Source of the DNA: Kordia sp.
GTDB taxonomy: Bacteria > Bacteroidota > Bacteroidia > Flavobacteriales > Flavobacteriaceae
Direction: 5' to 3'
Assembly (NCBI GenBank): GCA_002733415.1
Contig: NVVR01000001.1
Location: 10,493-74,492 of the forward strand
Length of the DNA: 64,000 nt
The notes below the pieces were generated by a model that saw only the letters and a program-made list of their open reading frames with translations, ran no database searches and was not told the DNA's origin. Both the position numbers and the translations under genes were made by a program. The first letter of the stretch is position 1, and each line of letters starts with the position of its first letter. This document shows, piece by piece, positions 18,734 to 28,375 of this stretch.

Positions 18734-19101
18734 TTATTGTAAATTCTTAAGATCTAAAATGGTATTTATAATCATTTGATTATTTTCAAAAACTATTTTG
18801 TTTTCAAATCGAATAATAACAAACCCTAAGTCCTCTAGTCGTTCTGTACGTTGATAATCTTTGTTTTCTTGCACAATGTTTTTATGGTATTCTCCATCTA
18901 ATTCTATTATTAGTTTAAGCTTCGGACAAAAAATTCAACAATATAATTCTCGATACTATGTTGTCTTCTAAATTTTAGTCCTTCAACTTGTTTTCCTTTT
19001 AAAGATTTCCATAAAGTTGCTTCTTCTGATGTTGAATTATTACGAAGATCTTTTCTATAGTCAATTAAATATTTTCGATTATGAATATTTTTGTGAGTCA
19101 T
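18734..19101 (-). pseudogene. DUF559 endonuclease-like gene broken by a one-base frameshift
   Basis: From the ATG at 19101 the frame encodes the DUF559 start (YLIDYRKDLRNNSTSEEATL, then LKFRRQHSIENYIVEFF) and then stops. One more base in the 6-A run at 18928-18933 (a T run on the coding strand) restores the frame to FCPKLKLIIELDGEYHK, ...YQRTERLEDLGFVIIRF, ending at the TAA at 18734-18736. That rebuilds the complete ~120-residue Vsr-like nuclease fold with its IELDG and H motif. The deletion, or a sequencing error in the homopolymer, falls exactly at the conserved CP. DUF559 proteins are predicted nucleases of unclear role. Confidence 0.85.
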
Positions 19102-19135
19102 ATTGGTTTTTATAAACCTATGTGTTAACTCTTCC

Positions 19136-19246
19136 GTCACTTTGTGACACCTTCCCTTATTAAGGGAAGGAATAGCTGCTTATGCTATCCTTCAAAGGTT
19201 AAGCTTCCTCTCCTTTTTAAGGAGAGGTGGCCACAGGTTCGAGTGG
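19136..19246. repeat. Cluster of five palindromic repeat units
   Basis: Consecutive inverted repeats fill this gap: GTCAC/GTGAC (19136-19148); CCTTCCCTTA/TAAGGGAAGG (19150-19170); ATAGC/GCTAT (19172-19188); CCTCTCCTTT with AAGGAGAGG (19207-19227); CCAC/GTGG (19231-19246). The CCTCTCC...GGAGAGG unit belongs to the dispersed family also seen near 34.55 and 46.08 kb. The cluster could also terminate the macroglobulin transcript. Confidence 0.7.
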
Positions 19247-19249
19247 TTT

Positions 19250-22200
19250 TTACTTAATTACCTCAACCCATTGTCCTTTTGTACGTACAAAATAATCATC
19301 ATCATACATGGCTTCACATTGTACTCCTGATAAATAATAGCTCCCTAAATAGGATGCGTTTAATAAAACGCGAACTGTTTTTGTTTCACGGGATTTTAAA
19401 TCGAAATAAAAATTAGAACGATCATCTCTAATATCTTCATGATCAACACTGTTATTGTTAAAAGCACCAAAATCTGTAAAACGTGTATTTACAATTTCCC
19501 ATCCAGAAGGGAAAATTACAGAAAGGGCTACATCTTTTACAACTTCATCTTTATGATTAGAAATGGTAACTTCAGCTATAAAATCGGTTCCTTGACTTAC
19601 TTTAGAAACATCTAGTAATTTCCCGTTTTTAGTTTTATAGGAAACGGTAGCCGTTAAATTACGTTGTGCTATTTTTTCCTGACCAACAGGCAACACTCCT
19701 TTGTTTAATACTCTAGCATAAATAGTATTGTTTTTATTGTTTTTAAGTTCAATACTATTTTCTCCGTTAGTAATGGTAACAACTCTACTTGCTAAAGTTT
19801 TAGAAGTGCTAACTGTAGTGTTACTTTTACCGTTAGTAGTATAGCTCACTGAAATTCCTTTTCCTCCAATAAAAGCAGCGTACTTAGCCATTGCCAACAA
19901 ACTGTATGCTGTGGTTTGCGTACTCATATACTTGCTGTTTGATAAATTTTTAGCAATGTACTTTCCAAGATCTTTTGTTTTAATATGTTCTTTTAACAAC
20001 ACATAAGTTTCTAAGGCCATTGCTTTATTTCTATCAGTAGAACCGTAGGTGTAGTAGTTATACTTTTGTGTATTAAACACTAAAGGAGTACTGTCTACCA
20101 ATTGTTTTGCAGCATCTTTTTGACCTATTAATGCATAAGCAGCTGCCAAACGATATTTAGCTTCATTTGTAATGTTTCTTGTTTCTCGCAATCGGTTCAT
20201 AGATGATAAATCAGCATTGTTTGCTAATGCTAAGGTGTATAGCCTATACGCTTGAGCTAATCCATTTCTTTGATATGTTTCACTAAAACGCCAGCTTTTG
20301 GCAACTTGTTTCTGATAGCTCAACCATTTTGCTTTGAACGAAATAGGTAGTACAAAACCTTTTTTCTCGGCTTCTAGTAAAAAATGACCTGCATAACTTG
20401 TGCTCCAATCATTTATACTTCTTCCTCCTTGCCAATATGAAAAACCGCCGCTTGTTGTTTGAAAATGAGCTAATCGATCTATTCCTCGTTGTATGTTTTT
20501 TTGAATCTGTTGTTTCTTTTTGGTACTTAAATCAAAGATGTCATTTAAAAACAATTGCGGAAATACGCTAGAAGTCGTTTGTTCAACACATCCATGTGGA
20601 TATCGAATTAAATATTGCAATCTAGAATTAAAATCCATTGAAGGTAAAGAGGATAGTTCTATCATAGCTCCATTTGTCCCAGTTACTCCAAAAGTTTCAA
20701 AATTGATTGTTTTGGTACTATTAGGTTCTAGGATTACATCTAGTGTTTCGGTAGTTTCTGGATTTGGGTTTACAGCATCAATTTCTACTTCGTAGGATGC
20801 TTTTTCTCCATTTCCTGAGGCTATAATTTCCAAAGTTCCCAATCCGTTTTTCAGTACTTCAATGTCAAAATAAACCATTTTTTCATCTGGTTGACTGAAC
20901 GAAACGTTTTGGGTGCTACTTCCTATAACTTTAAAAGTGTCATTTTGTTTTAGCTTTATACTAACATTTTTGATCTTTTTCTCCATAGCAAAAACAGTAA
21001 TTGGCAAACGAACTTTTTCACCTGGAGTGACTTTTCTAGGTAAAGACGCTAATACCATTAAAGGTTTTCGAACTGGAGTAGTTTTTTCAGCATTTCCATA
21101 GGCTTCTGTTTCAGGATTATGAGCAACCACCATGGTACGTACAGATCCTATGTATTTAGGGATTTTTACTTGATGTGTTTTTGATTGGTTTTTTCCAATT
21201 TCAAACGGGCCTAAATAGACTACAACGGGCTTAAATCGGTTTGCTTTTTTGTTTTTGCTTCCTGCGGCCATTCCATCTCCACCAACACTAAACACTTGAT
21301 TGATACGTCCGCCATAAGCACCTATAACATCATCATAAATATCCCATGTTTTCACTCCTAATGCTTCTTTAGCATAAAAAGTATCCCAAGGGCTAGGAGT
21401 TTTAAATCGTGTTAAATCCAATAAACCTTCATCTATAATAGCGATGGAGTAGGTCATAGGTTTACCGTTTTTTTCATTCACCTTTATTGTAATGTTTTGT
21501 TCAGGCTGTAATACTTTTGGCATTGAAATTTCAGGATACAAGCGAGTAGTTGGATTCTCTACAGTAATCCCTGTAACACCATATGTTCGTATGGGTAAAT
21601 CATTAGCGGTATTTGCATGTTTTTGAATGGAGGCAATATTAATATATACATTTGGTGCCATTTCAGGTGTAATGTCAAAACTAAATTTAGTGTCTCCTTT
21701 TTTAGTTTTTACCCAATGCGATTCTAAAACTTCTGTACCGTTTTCAATAGTTATCAAAGCTGTTCCATTTCCTGCAGAAGGAAATGTTACGTAAGCATTT
21801 TCACCTACATTATAGGTGTTTTTATCTGCTTTAAAAACCAACATTGTAGCTTCATTAGGATTTCCTTTTCTAGCTTTTCCTGCCCATCCTGGCCAATCTA
21901 CAAATATTGTTTTCCCTGTAGCATGTCCACTTTTCTTATTTACAACACGTACTAAAAATCGCCCCCAATCAGGATATTTCAATTCAAAATTAAAAGATGC
22001 TTTTCCATTAGATTTTGTAGCAATTGTTTTAACGAAAACTGTTTCACGATAGGTGCTGCCGTCATATTGCGATAAATTATTATCAGAAGAATTCCACCAC
22101 CAACTATTGTTGACCTTATATATTTTAACTTCTAGATCATTTACGGCAACAGGTTTCCCATTTTCGTCAACCGTTGCCACATCAAATCGATGTTGAGCGT

Positions 22201-24772
22201 CAGTTAGTAGCATGTTTCTTGAGCGATCTCCTTTGGGAGTACTTAATCCAACATAAGAATTGTATGGAGAATAGGTTTTGCTAAACACATCAGTACTAAA
22301 ATCACCTCCATTTTCATATACTTTTGTTATGAAATAAGCTTTTAACATCCCTGGTGATTTACTTTTCAACTCTGGTTTAAAATTGAAAGAAGCTTTTCCA
22401 AACTCATCAACTTTTCCCTCAAAAACAATTTGTTCTTCAGAGTTAAAACGTCTTGCAGGATCATCAAAAACATAGTCTGAAAAGTTTTTGAATTTTGTGA
22501 CTTGCTGATGAAATTTCACATTCACATCTGTTTTTAAGTTTTTAGCAATGGCACCATGTAGCCACAATGCCTCAATACTTCCTTCAATAGGATTTGCAGA
22601 TGTAATTATCTCAGCATCAAAACCAGCCTTTATTTTTAGTCTATTTGGCTTAATAGTTTCTATTTTAATACGTTTACTAAAATGTGCTCCTCCAACATTT
22701 ATTTTAGCAGTCCAGTTTCCTGTTGTCGCATTAGCATCGGTAGGAATGGTAAATCGATAAAAATTATTTAACCCTTTAGTACTAACCTCTCGATGCATAA
22801 TAGCCCCTTGAGGGTCTGATAATTCAAACTTAACAGGATGTCCAATAGGTAATTTATTTGCTTTGTCGTTAAGCATAAATGATAAAAACAAAGTGTCTCC
22901 AGGTCTCCAAACTCCGCGCTCTCCATAAATGAATCCTTTCAGTCCTTTCTTTAAACGTACTCCAGAAACATCGTATTTACTCATGGATAACGCATTTCCA
23001 TCATTTAATTTCACATAGGTGGTTTGCTTGTTTTTACTCACCAATGCAAAAAATGCTGATTTCTCTGCGTCATAAAATGCTTGTCCGTTTTCGTCAGTAG
23101 TTTTTGAAGCAATTTCTTGTTGCTGGTAATTGTAAAATTTAATGGTTGCATTAGGAACAGGTTCTGTAGTTAAGATATCGCTAACAGCTACAAAATAGGA
23201 CTTATTAGTTCCTTTTTTTACTGTTACTCCTAAGTTTGAGGATAATACATTAGCGCTTACTTTTTTATTTCTGTAGTATGAATGATCACATGGGTTATCA
23301 CGTTCTCTCCACCTATAATTATAGTTATAATCATCCCCATAATAATACCCACCATAATCCCAATTACTGTCTTCGAAATCTTCATTATCATAATCTATTG
23401 TTTCTTCAGTTTCGGTAGTCCCTGAATCTCCTTCACATTTGTACAAGGAGTATTTTTTTAGAAATGACAATTGTACTCTGTAAATTGCTCCAGGGTCAGA
23501 AGCGATTATGTGTTTTAAATCAATAGAAAAGGAATTCCATTTACTTAAGTTACTTACAGATTTATTTTCTAGATTGATTGTTTTTTTAGCGATTGGACGT
23601 GCTACTTGCTTTAAGTTGTTGTTTCCTTTTAAATTGCTGCTTTGTAAAAATTGTAGGATATTATCTTTGTAAATTTTGAAAACAGTAACATCTACAGCTT
23701 TTAAATTAACGCTTTCAAAATTGAATTTTAAATTGTCAGAAGTTGGTAAAATAGTGCCGTTTTGCAATAATTTTAGCTCAGGCTTTTGCTGCTCAAAAGC
23801 AATATTTTGTTTAAAAGCGTTTTTGAGTTTATATCCGTCAGTACTTGTTATTCCTTGAAATATTTCAACTTCAACAGTACCTTTTAGCGTTGTATTCGTA
23901 AAAATTTTCAAGACATTTCCATCAACAACATATTGTAATTTTTTAGCTCCTTTGATGTCTACAAGGCCATTAAAATTTTGATTTTTTTGTAGTTGATCAG
24001 AAAAGTTTATTTCTAAATATTGTTTGTCCTCGTTGCTAACAGCTACATCCACTACTTGAAAATTATTCTTACCAATTACTGCGTATGGAAATTTATAATC
24101 TTGGTCAACACCTATAGGTTTTCCGTTGTAAGAAATTTCAATTTCTGAATCATTTGCCTTTCGTTGAATACTATCAATAGTGAATGTAAAAAACTTAGAG
24201 TTGTCTAAAACAGTATCAAATTTTATCGTTAATGGTGATCCGTCTTGTGTCGCAGAAACTAATTTTTTAGCATCTTCTAGCAACAATACATCACTAGCTT
24301 TAATGTTACCAACCAAATACTGCCAATCCCTATTGTATGATTGCATGCTGTTGGTAGTAACAATAAAATCTTGTTTGATGGTTTTTACTTTAAAACTGAA
24401 ATCAGTTAAACCCTTTTCTGTTTTTTGAAATTTATTCAAATGAACCTTAAACACATATTCTGTGTCTTGCTTTAAGGCAGTTTCTGGCTGAAATGAAATA
24501 GTCCGATTGTTAAGTGCAATCCACTTTCCCTTCACTTTAGGAGAAACAGAAAAATAAGCATCATCTAATTCTAGGTCGTTTGACCATTCTGCTACCGGTT
24601 GTACTAAAACAATCCTGACTTCACTTTTTTTAGAGATAATTCCAGAAGACACATTTGCGATGTAATTTTTAAAGTCATTTTTGTTTGAGGTTAGTGTTTC
24701 TGAAGGGTCTTTTTTACAAGAAGAAAACGCAAATAGCGTTAAAACAATGATTAATATTTTGGTGAATTTCAT
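19250..24772 (-). CDS. Bacterial alpha-2-macroglobulin family lipoprotein with thioester motif
   Basis: An 1840-residue SPII lipoprotein (FSSC, Cys19) of the YfhM/MagC class. A row of MG beta-sandwich domains spans about 40-1250; a bait-region-like stretch lies near 1100-1250 (MAAGSKNKKANRFKPVV); the thioester-containing helical domain starts near 1380 with PHGCVEQTTS (Cys-x-Glu-Gln near 1392-1396), which makes this a thioester-competent form. The C-terminal receptor-like domain ends FVRTKGQWVEV. It probably traps foreign proteases in the periplasm and works with PbpC, which repairs the wall. An unusual Tyr/Asp-rich loop (WDYGGYYYGDDYNYNYRWRE) lies near 475-500. It is 45 nt after the asparaginase gene, probably co-transcribed. 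Confidence 0.93.
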   Translation of the reverse strand: MKFTKILIIVLTLFAFSSCKKDPSETLTSNKNDFKNYIANVSSGIISKKSEVRIVLVQPVAEWSNDLELDDAYFSVSPKVKGKWIALNNRTISFQPETALKQDTEYVFKVHLNKFQKTEKGLTDFSFKVKTIKQDFIVTTNSMQSYNRDWQYLVGNIKASDVLLLEDAKKLVSATQDGSPLTIKFDTVLDNSKFFTFTIDSIQRKANDSEIEISYNGKPIGVDQDYKFPYAVIGKNNFQVVDVAVSNEDKQYLEINFSDQLQKNQNFNGLVDIKGAKKLQYVVDGNVLKIFTNTTLKGTVEVEIFQGITSTDGYKLKNAFKQNIAFEQQKPELKLLQNGTILPTSDNLKFNFESVNLKAVDVTVFKIYKDNILQFLQSSNLKGNNNLKQVARPIAKKTINLENKSVSNLSKWNSFSIDLKHIIASDPGAIYRVQLSFLKKYSLYKCEGDSGTTETEETIDYDNEDFEDSNWDYGGYYYGDDYNYNYRWRERDNPCDHSYYRNKKVSANVLSSNLGVTVKKGTNKSYFVAVSDILTTEPVPNATIKFYNYQQQEIASKTTDENGQAFYDAEKSAFFALVSKNKQTTYVKLNDGNALSMSKYDVSGVRLKKGLKGFIYGERGVWRPGDTLFLSFMLNDKANKLPIGHPVKFELSDPQGAIMHREVSTKGLNNFYRFTIPTDANATTGNWTAKINVGGAHFSKRIKIETIKPNRLKIKAGFDAEIITSANPIEGSIEALWLHGAIAKNLKTDVNVKFHQQVTKFKNFSDYVFDDPARRFNSEEQIVFEGKVDEFGKASFNFKPELKSKSPGMLKAYFITKVYENGGDFSTDVFSKTYSPYNSYVGLSTPKGDRSRNMLLTDAQHRFDVATVDENGKPVAVNDLEVKIYKVNNSWWWNSSDNNLSQYDGSTYRETVFVKTIATKSNGKASFNFELKYPDWGRFLVRVVNKKSGHATGKTIFVDWPGWAGKARKGNPNEATMLVFKADKNTYNVGENAYVTFPSAGNGTALITIENGTEVLESHWVKTKKGDTKFSFDITPEMAPNVYINIASIQKHANTANDLPIRTYGVTGITVENPTTRLYPEISMPKVLQPEQNITIKVNEKNGKPMTYSIAIIDEGLLDLTRFKTPSPWDTFYAKEALGVKTWDIYDDVIGAYGGRINQVFSVGGDGMAAGSKNKKANRFKPVVVYLGPFEIGKNQSKTHQVKIPKYIGSVRTMVVAHNPETEAYGNAEKTTPVRKPLMVLASLPRKVTPGEKVRLPITVFAMEKKIKNVSIKLKQNDTFKVIGSSTQNVSFSQPDEKMVYFDIEVLKNGLGTLEIIASGNGEKASYEVEIDAVNPNPETTETLDVILEPNSTKTINFETFGVTGTNGAMIELSSLPSMDFNSRLQYLIRYPHGCVEQTTSSVFPQLFLNDIFDLSTKKKQQIQKNIQRGIDRLAHFQTTSGGFSYWQGGRSINDWSTSYAGHFLLEAEKKGFVLPISFKAKWLSYQKQVAKSWRFSETYQRNGLAQAYRLYTLALANNADLSSMNRLRETRNITNEAKYRLAAAYALIGQKDAAKQLVDSTPLVFNTQKYNYYTYGSTDRNKAMALETYVLLKEHIKTKDLGKYIAKNLSNSKYMSTQTTAYSLLAMAKYAAFIGGKGISVSYTTNGKSNTTVSTSKTLASRVVTITNGENSIELKNNKNNTIYARVLNKGVLPVGQEKIAQRNLTATVSYKTKNGKLLDVSKVSQGTDFIAEVTISNHKDEVVKDVALSVIFPSGWEIVNTRFTDFGAFNNNSVDHEDIRDDRSNFYFDLKSRETKTVRVLLNASYLGSYYLSGVQCEAMYDDDYFVRTKGQWVEVIK

Positions 24773-24817
24773 ATTAGTAAAATCAGTTTTATTGGTTAGT
24801 TTAAAGTTCTGGAAGTC

Positions 24818-25873
24818 TTATTCATCTTTATATATTCCAGTATAAATTTCCCCTATTTGATTTATGGAAGCTCTATACATTCCTAGGGTATTAAACTCCA
24901 TTTGAATATTCCCGTATTTGTCAATTGCAATGATCCCCCCACTTCCTTTTAATTCAACTAGCTTCTGTTGCACTACATTTTCAGCAGCTTCTTTTAAGGA
25001 GACCTTTTTATATTCAATTTGCGCAGAAATATCATGAGCAACGGCGGCACGAATAAAATACTCCCCATGACCGGTAGAAGAAACCCCACAAGTTTTGTTA
25101 TTGGCATAAGTTCCTGCACCAATAATTGGTGAATCACCTATGCGATTCCATTTTTTATTGGTCATTCCTCCAGTTGATGTTCCAGCTGAGATGTTTCTGT
25201 TTTTATCTAAGGCAACACATCCTACTGTTCCGAATTTGTAATCAGGGTATTTTTGAGTTAAAAGGCTTGCTGTTTTTTTAAGTATTTCTGCTTTTATTTT
25301 TCGAACATGGTTAAGTCTTTTTTTTGTAGCAAAATAGGAGGGGCCAACAATTTCTATTCCTTGTTCTTGGGCAAATTGATCTGCTCCATCGCCTGATAAC
25401 AGTACGTGAGGAGAGTTTTCCATTACTTTTCTGGCTACTGAAATAGGGTTTTTCACTGTTGTTACTCCAGCTACAGCACCTGCATCTAAGGTTGCTCCGT
25501 ACATAATAGAAGCGTCCATCTCATTGGTTTCTTGATGCGTGTACACTGCGCCTTTACCTGCGTTAAATAAAGGAGAATTTTCCAAGACATGTATTGTTTT
25601 TTCTACCGCATCAAGGCTAGAACCTCCATTTTTTAGAATTATATGTCCCACTGTAATGGCTTCGGTTAATTTACTTCTTATTAATGAGTCGAGCTCAGGC
25701 GAAACGTTTTTCCTTGTTAGATACCCAGCGCCACCATGTATTACAATAGCAAACTCATTTGTTTGTAAGGAGGGCAGAGGAATTACAGTAGGTGGGTTTT
25801 CAGAAGCTTTTCTGTTACAAGCAAGCAATGCCACTGTAACGGAAAGAATCGTGAGTAATTTGGTGAATGTCAT
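24818..25873 (-). CDS. Isoaspartyl peptidase/L-asparaginase (Ntn hydrolase), lipoprotein
   Basis: A 351-residue plant-type asparaginase. A lipoprotein signal ends LLAC (Cys19). The family start IVIHGGAGYL is present, followed by GGSSLDAVEKTI. The autoproteolytic site is KFGTVGCVALD, with the new N-terminal Thr near residue 217, and the substrate-binding GTSTGGMTNKKWNRIGDSP follows. It hydrolyses isoaspartyl dipeptides and asparagine, here probably in the periplasm or at the outer membrane rather than the cytosol. It precedes the macroglobulin gene by 45 nt. Confidence 0.93.
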   Translation of the reverse strand: MTFTKLLTILSVTVALLACNRKASENPPTVIPLPSLQTNEFAIVIHGGAGYLTRKNVSPELDSLIRSKLTEAITVGHIILKNGGSSLDAVEKTIHVLENSPLFNAGKGAVYTHQETNEMDASIMYGATLDAGAVAGVTTVKNPISVARKVMENSPHVLLSGDGADQFAQEQGIEIVGPSYFATKKRLNHVRKIKAEILKKTASLLTQKYPDYKFGTVGCVALDKNRNISAGTSTGGMTNKKWNRIGDSPIIGAGTYANNKTCGVSSTGHGEYFIRAAVAHDISAQIEYKKVSLKEAAENVVQQKLVELKGSGGIIAIDKYGNIQMEFNTLGMYRASINQIGEIYTGIYKDE

Positions 25874-25991
25874 GAAAATAAAAGAGTATTAGTTAGTTGT
25901 TTTTTGCCCTGTAAAAGAATTTTTAATAGGCTATTAAAAGTACTAAATTGGATTTGAATTCCCATAGTTTTTTTATAATAAAAAAGAGAGG

Positions 25992-26022
25992 TTTAAAATC
26001 TCGAAAAAATATCGTAATTTTG
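25992..26022 (+). promoter_or_regulatory. Bacteroidetes-type promoter for the aldehyde dehydrogenase gene
   Basis: TTTA (25992-25995), a 19-nt spacer and TAATTTTG (26015-26022), an exact TAnnTTTG -7 box. Predicted transcription start is near 26029, about 35 nt before the ATG at 26064. Confidence 0.5.
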
Positions 26023-26063
26023 CATGTGATTTTTTAACAAAAAACTTCAATAAAGTTATAAAT

Positions 26064-27617
26064 ATGTCAGTAGTAGCAATAGATTATGGAATGGATAAAG
26101 CATTAGCTCAGTTAGGGTTAAGTGCTGTAAACGATGGGACTTCAACAGGTTCTAATAATTTTTCTAGTGGAGATGTAATTGAATCTTACTCACCAGTTGA
26201 TGGACAATTAATTGGTAAAGTAAAAACAACTACCAAAGAAGATTATGAAAAAGTAATGGAATCTGCTACTGCAGCTTTTAAAACTTTCAGAACAATGCCT
26301 GCTCCACAAAGAGGAGAAATTGTACGTCAGTTTGGTAATAAATTAAGAGATTTAAAAGAACCATTAGGGAAGTTAGTTTCTTATGAAATGGGTAAATCTT
26401 TACAAGAAGGTTACGGAGAGGTTCAAGAAATGATCGATATCTGTGATTTCGCAGTTGGTTTATCACGTCAGTTAAACGGACAAACAATTCCTTCAGAAAG
26501 ACCAGAACACGTAATGAGAGAACAATGGCATCCAATTGGTGTTGTTGGAATTATTTCTGCATTTAATTTTCCAGTAGCTGTTTGGGCATGGAATACAGCT
26601 TTAGCATGGATTTGTGGTGATGTATGTGTGTGGAAAGGTTCTGAAAAAGCTCCTTTATGTTCTGTAGCGTGTCAGAATATTATTGCAGGAATTTTAAAAG
26701 AAAATAATTTACCAGAAGGTATTTCTTGTATCATTAACGGTGATTATAATGTAGGCGAAATGATGACTACTGATGAAAGAATTCCATTAATTTCTGCTAC
26801 AGGTTCTACTCGTATGGGAAGAATTGTTGGCGCTACAGTTGCTCAACGTTTCGGAAAATCGTTATTAGAGTTAGGAGGAAACAATGCAATTATTATTACA
26901 CCAACTGCTGATTTAAAAGTAGTTGTTCCAGGAGCGGTATTTGGAGCTGTAGGTACTGCAGGTCAACGTTGTACTTCAACAAGAAGATTAATTATCCACG
27001 AATCTGTTTATGATACAGTTAAAGACGCTATTGTTGGTGCTTACGGGCAATTAACTATTGGTAATCCTTTAGATGAGAAGAATCATATTGGACCATTAAT
27101 TGACCATGATGCAGTAAATGCATATTTAGCAGCTATTGAAAAAGCAAAGGCTGAAGGAGGAAACGTATTAGTTGAAGGAGGTGTTTTAGAAGGTGAAGGT
27201 TACGAAAGCGGATGCTACGTAAAACCAGCTATTATAGAAGCAGAAAACCATTTTGAAATTGTACAGCATGAAACTTTTGCGCCAATTTTATATTTAATGA
27301 AATATTCTGGTGCTGTTGAAAACGCAATCGAATTACAAAATGGCGTTGTTCAGGGGTTATCTTCAGCAATTATGACAAACGATCTTAAAGAAGCTGAAAA
27401 GTTTTTAGCTTATGCAGGTTCTGATTGTGGTATTGCTAACGTAAACATCGGAACATCGGGTGCTGAAATTGGTGGTGCTTTTGGAGGAGAAAAAGAAACA
27501 GGTGGTGGGCGTGAGTCTGGATCTGATGCTTGGAAAGTATACATGAGACGTCAAACAAATACAATTAATTATTCTGATGAATTGCCTTTAGCGCAAGGAA
27601 TTAAATTTGACTTATAG
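26064..27617 (+). CDS. ALDH7-type aldehyde dehydrogenase (aminoadipate-semialdehyde dehydrogenase-like)
   Basis: A 517-residue NAD(P)-dependent dehydrogenase resembling antiquitin (ALDH7A1). The general base is Glu269 in LLELGGNNAII, the nucleophile is Cys303 in AGQRCTSTRR, and the C-terminal signature is GGAFGGEKETGGGRESGSD. ALDH7 enzymes oxidise alpha-aminoadipate semialdehyde in lysine degradation and other aldehydes. It stands alone with its own promoter and a very strong terminator, consistent with a highly expressed monocistronic gene. Confidence 0.93.
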   Translation: MSVVAIDYGMDKALAQLGLSAVNDGTSTGSNNFSSGDVIESYSPVDGQLIGKVKTTTKEDYEKVMESATAAFKTFRTMPAPQRGEIVRQFGNKLRDLKEPLGKLVSYEMGKSLQEGYGEVQEMIDICDFAVGLSRQLNGQTIPSERPEHVMREQWHPIGVVGIISAFNFPVAVWAWNTALAWICGDVCVWKGSEKAPLCSVACQNIIAGILKENNLPEGISCIINGDYNVGEMMTTDERIPLISATGSTRMGRIVGATVAQRFGKSLLELGGNNAIIITPTADLKVVVPGAVFGAVGTAGQRCTSTRRLIIHESVYDTVKDAIVGAYGQLTIGNPLDEKNHIGPLIDHDAVNAYLAAIEKAKAEGGNVLVEGGVLEGEGYESGCYVKPAIIEAENHFEIVQHETFAPILYLMKYSGAVENAIELQNGVVQGLSSAIMTNDLKEAEKFLAYAGSDCGIANVNIGTSGAEIGGAFGGEKETGGGRESGSDAWKVYMRRQTNTINYSDELPLAQGIKFDL

Positions 27618-27644
27618 TCGATCAATAATCGATATTTAATTATT

Positions 27645-27679
27645 AAAAAAGGGTTCAACATATATGTTGAACCCTTTTT
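27645..27679 (+). terminator. Rho-independent terminator of the aldehyde dehydrogenase gene
   Basis: Arms AAAAAGGGTTCAACATA and TATGTTGAACCCTTTTT form an almost perfect hairpin centred near 27662, ending in a T run. From here to 27881 no gene was found; the stretch holds one AT palindrome. Confidence 0.88.
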
Positions 27680-27816
27680 GGTTTTAACAGTTAGTGTAAA
27701 AATAAGAAGAGCTTTTTGTAAAATGTATTTAACTTTAGGTTAAACACTAAAGGGCGCATTATTATTACACGCGGTTGTAAAGCGTTTTTTTATTGTTTCT
27801 ATTTTATTATACTCAA

Positions 27817-27842
27817 TTTATCAAAATAAGTATTTTGATAAA
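27817..27842. other. Perfect 12-bp AT-rich palindrome
   Basis: TTTATCAAAATA (27817-27828) and TATTTTGATAAA (27831-27842) with a 2-nt centre. It lies 39 nt beyond the stop of the small membrane gene on the minus strand and lacks a T run in that direction. It could be a protein-binding operator or a weak terminator. Confidence 0.4.
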
Positions 27843-27881
27843 AAAACTCTTTTGTTTTTCTAAACATGATAATTAGTACCG

Positions 27882-28169
27882 CTATGCACTAGTTGATATT
27901 TGTTTAGCTTTTAAGGGAGGGTTTTTAAAATTCATAAAAATCCCTAAAAAGAAAAGCATCAATAGTAATCCGTTAGTTTCCATTTTTCCGAATTCAAATC
28001 CTGATGCAACATTATTGATAAGGAAAACTCCCTTTTCTAATTTGAAAGACCAGTCCTGAGCTATTTGATACTCATTTAAAGTTAAAATAAATACAATAGT
28101 ATTTAAAGTAAAAAGTGTAGCAATTGAAAACCCCAAAGATCTTATCGTAGATTTAAAAAATTCTTTCAT
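27882..28169 (-). CDS. Hypothetical small membrane protein
   Basis: A 95-residue protein not recognised. Two hydrophobic segments (about 13-33, SLGFSIATLFTLNTIVFIL, and 66-82, TNGLLLMLFFLGIFMNF) flank a polar loop, suggesting a two-helix inner-membrane protein. It starts with ATG and stands alone between the aldehyde dehydrogenase and truA; the 206 nt upstream (28170-28375) hold nothing recognisable except AT-rich sequence. It may be real because composition and codon use resemble its neighbours, but there is no independent support. Confidence 0.5.
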   Translation of the reverse strand: MKEFFKSTIRSLGFSIATLFTLNTIVFILTLNEYQIAQDWSFKLEKGVFLINNVASGFEFGKMETNGLLLMLFFLGIFMNFKNPPLKAKQISTSA

Positions 28170-28375
28170 ATAAAAGTTTATTGTTATATAAATATTACAA
28201 CGTGTAATATTTATGATTAGTATTCAATAAATTTTATTTGGGATAACAAACCTAATCTATTTTACATTAAATGCACAGTGATGAACCTGATAAATACCTT
28301 ATAAAGGATAAAAAGATAGAATAATCTATGAAGATGTTTATTAAATAGTGTTTTGCGAGGGAAATAATAAAAATA

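Noticed and set aside
27720-27800. Possible small RNA gene downstream of the aldehyde dehydrogenase
   Set aside because: Only AT-rich sequence without a terminator-type hairpin of its own or a promoter was found.
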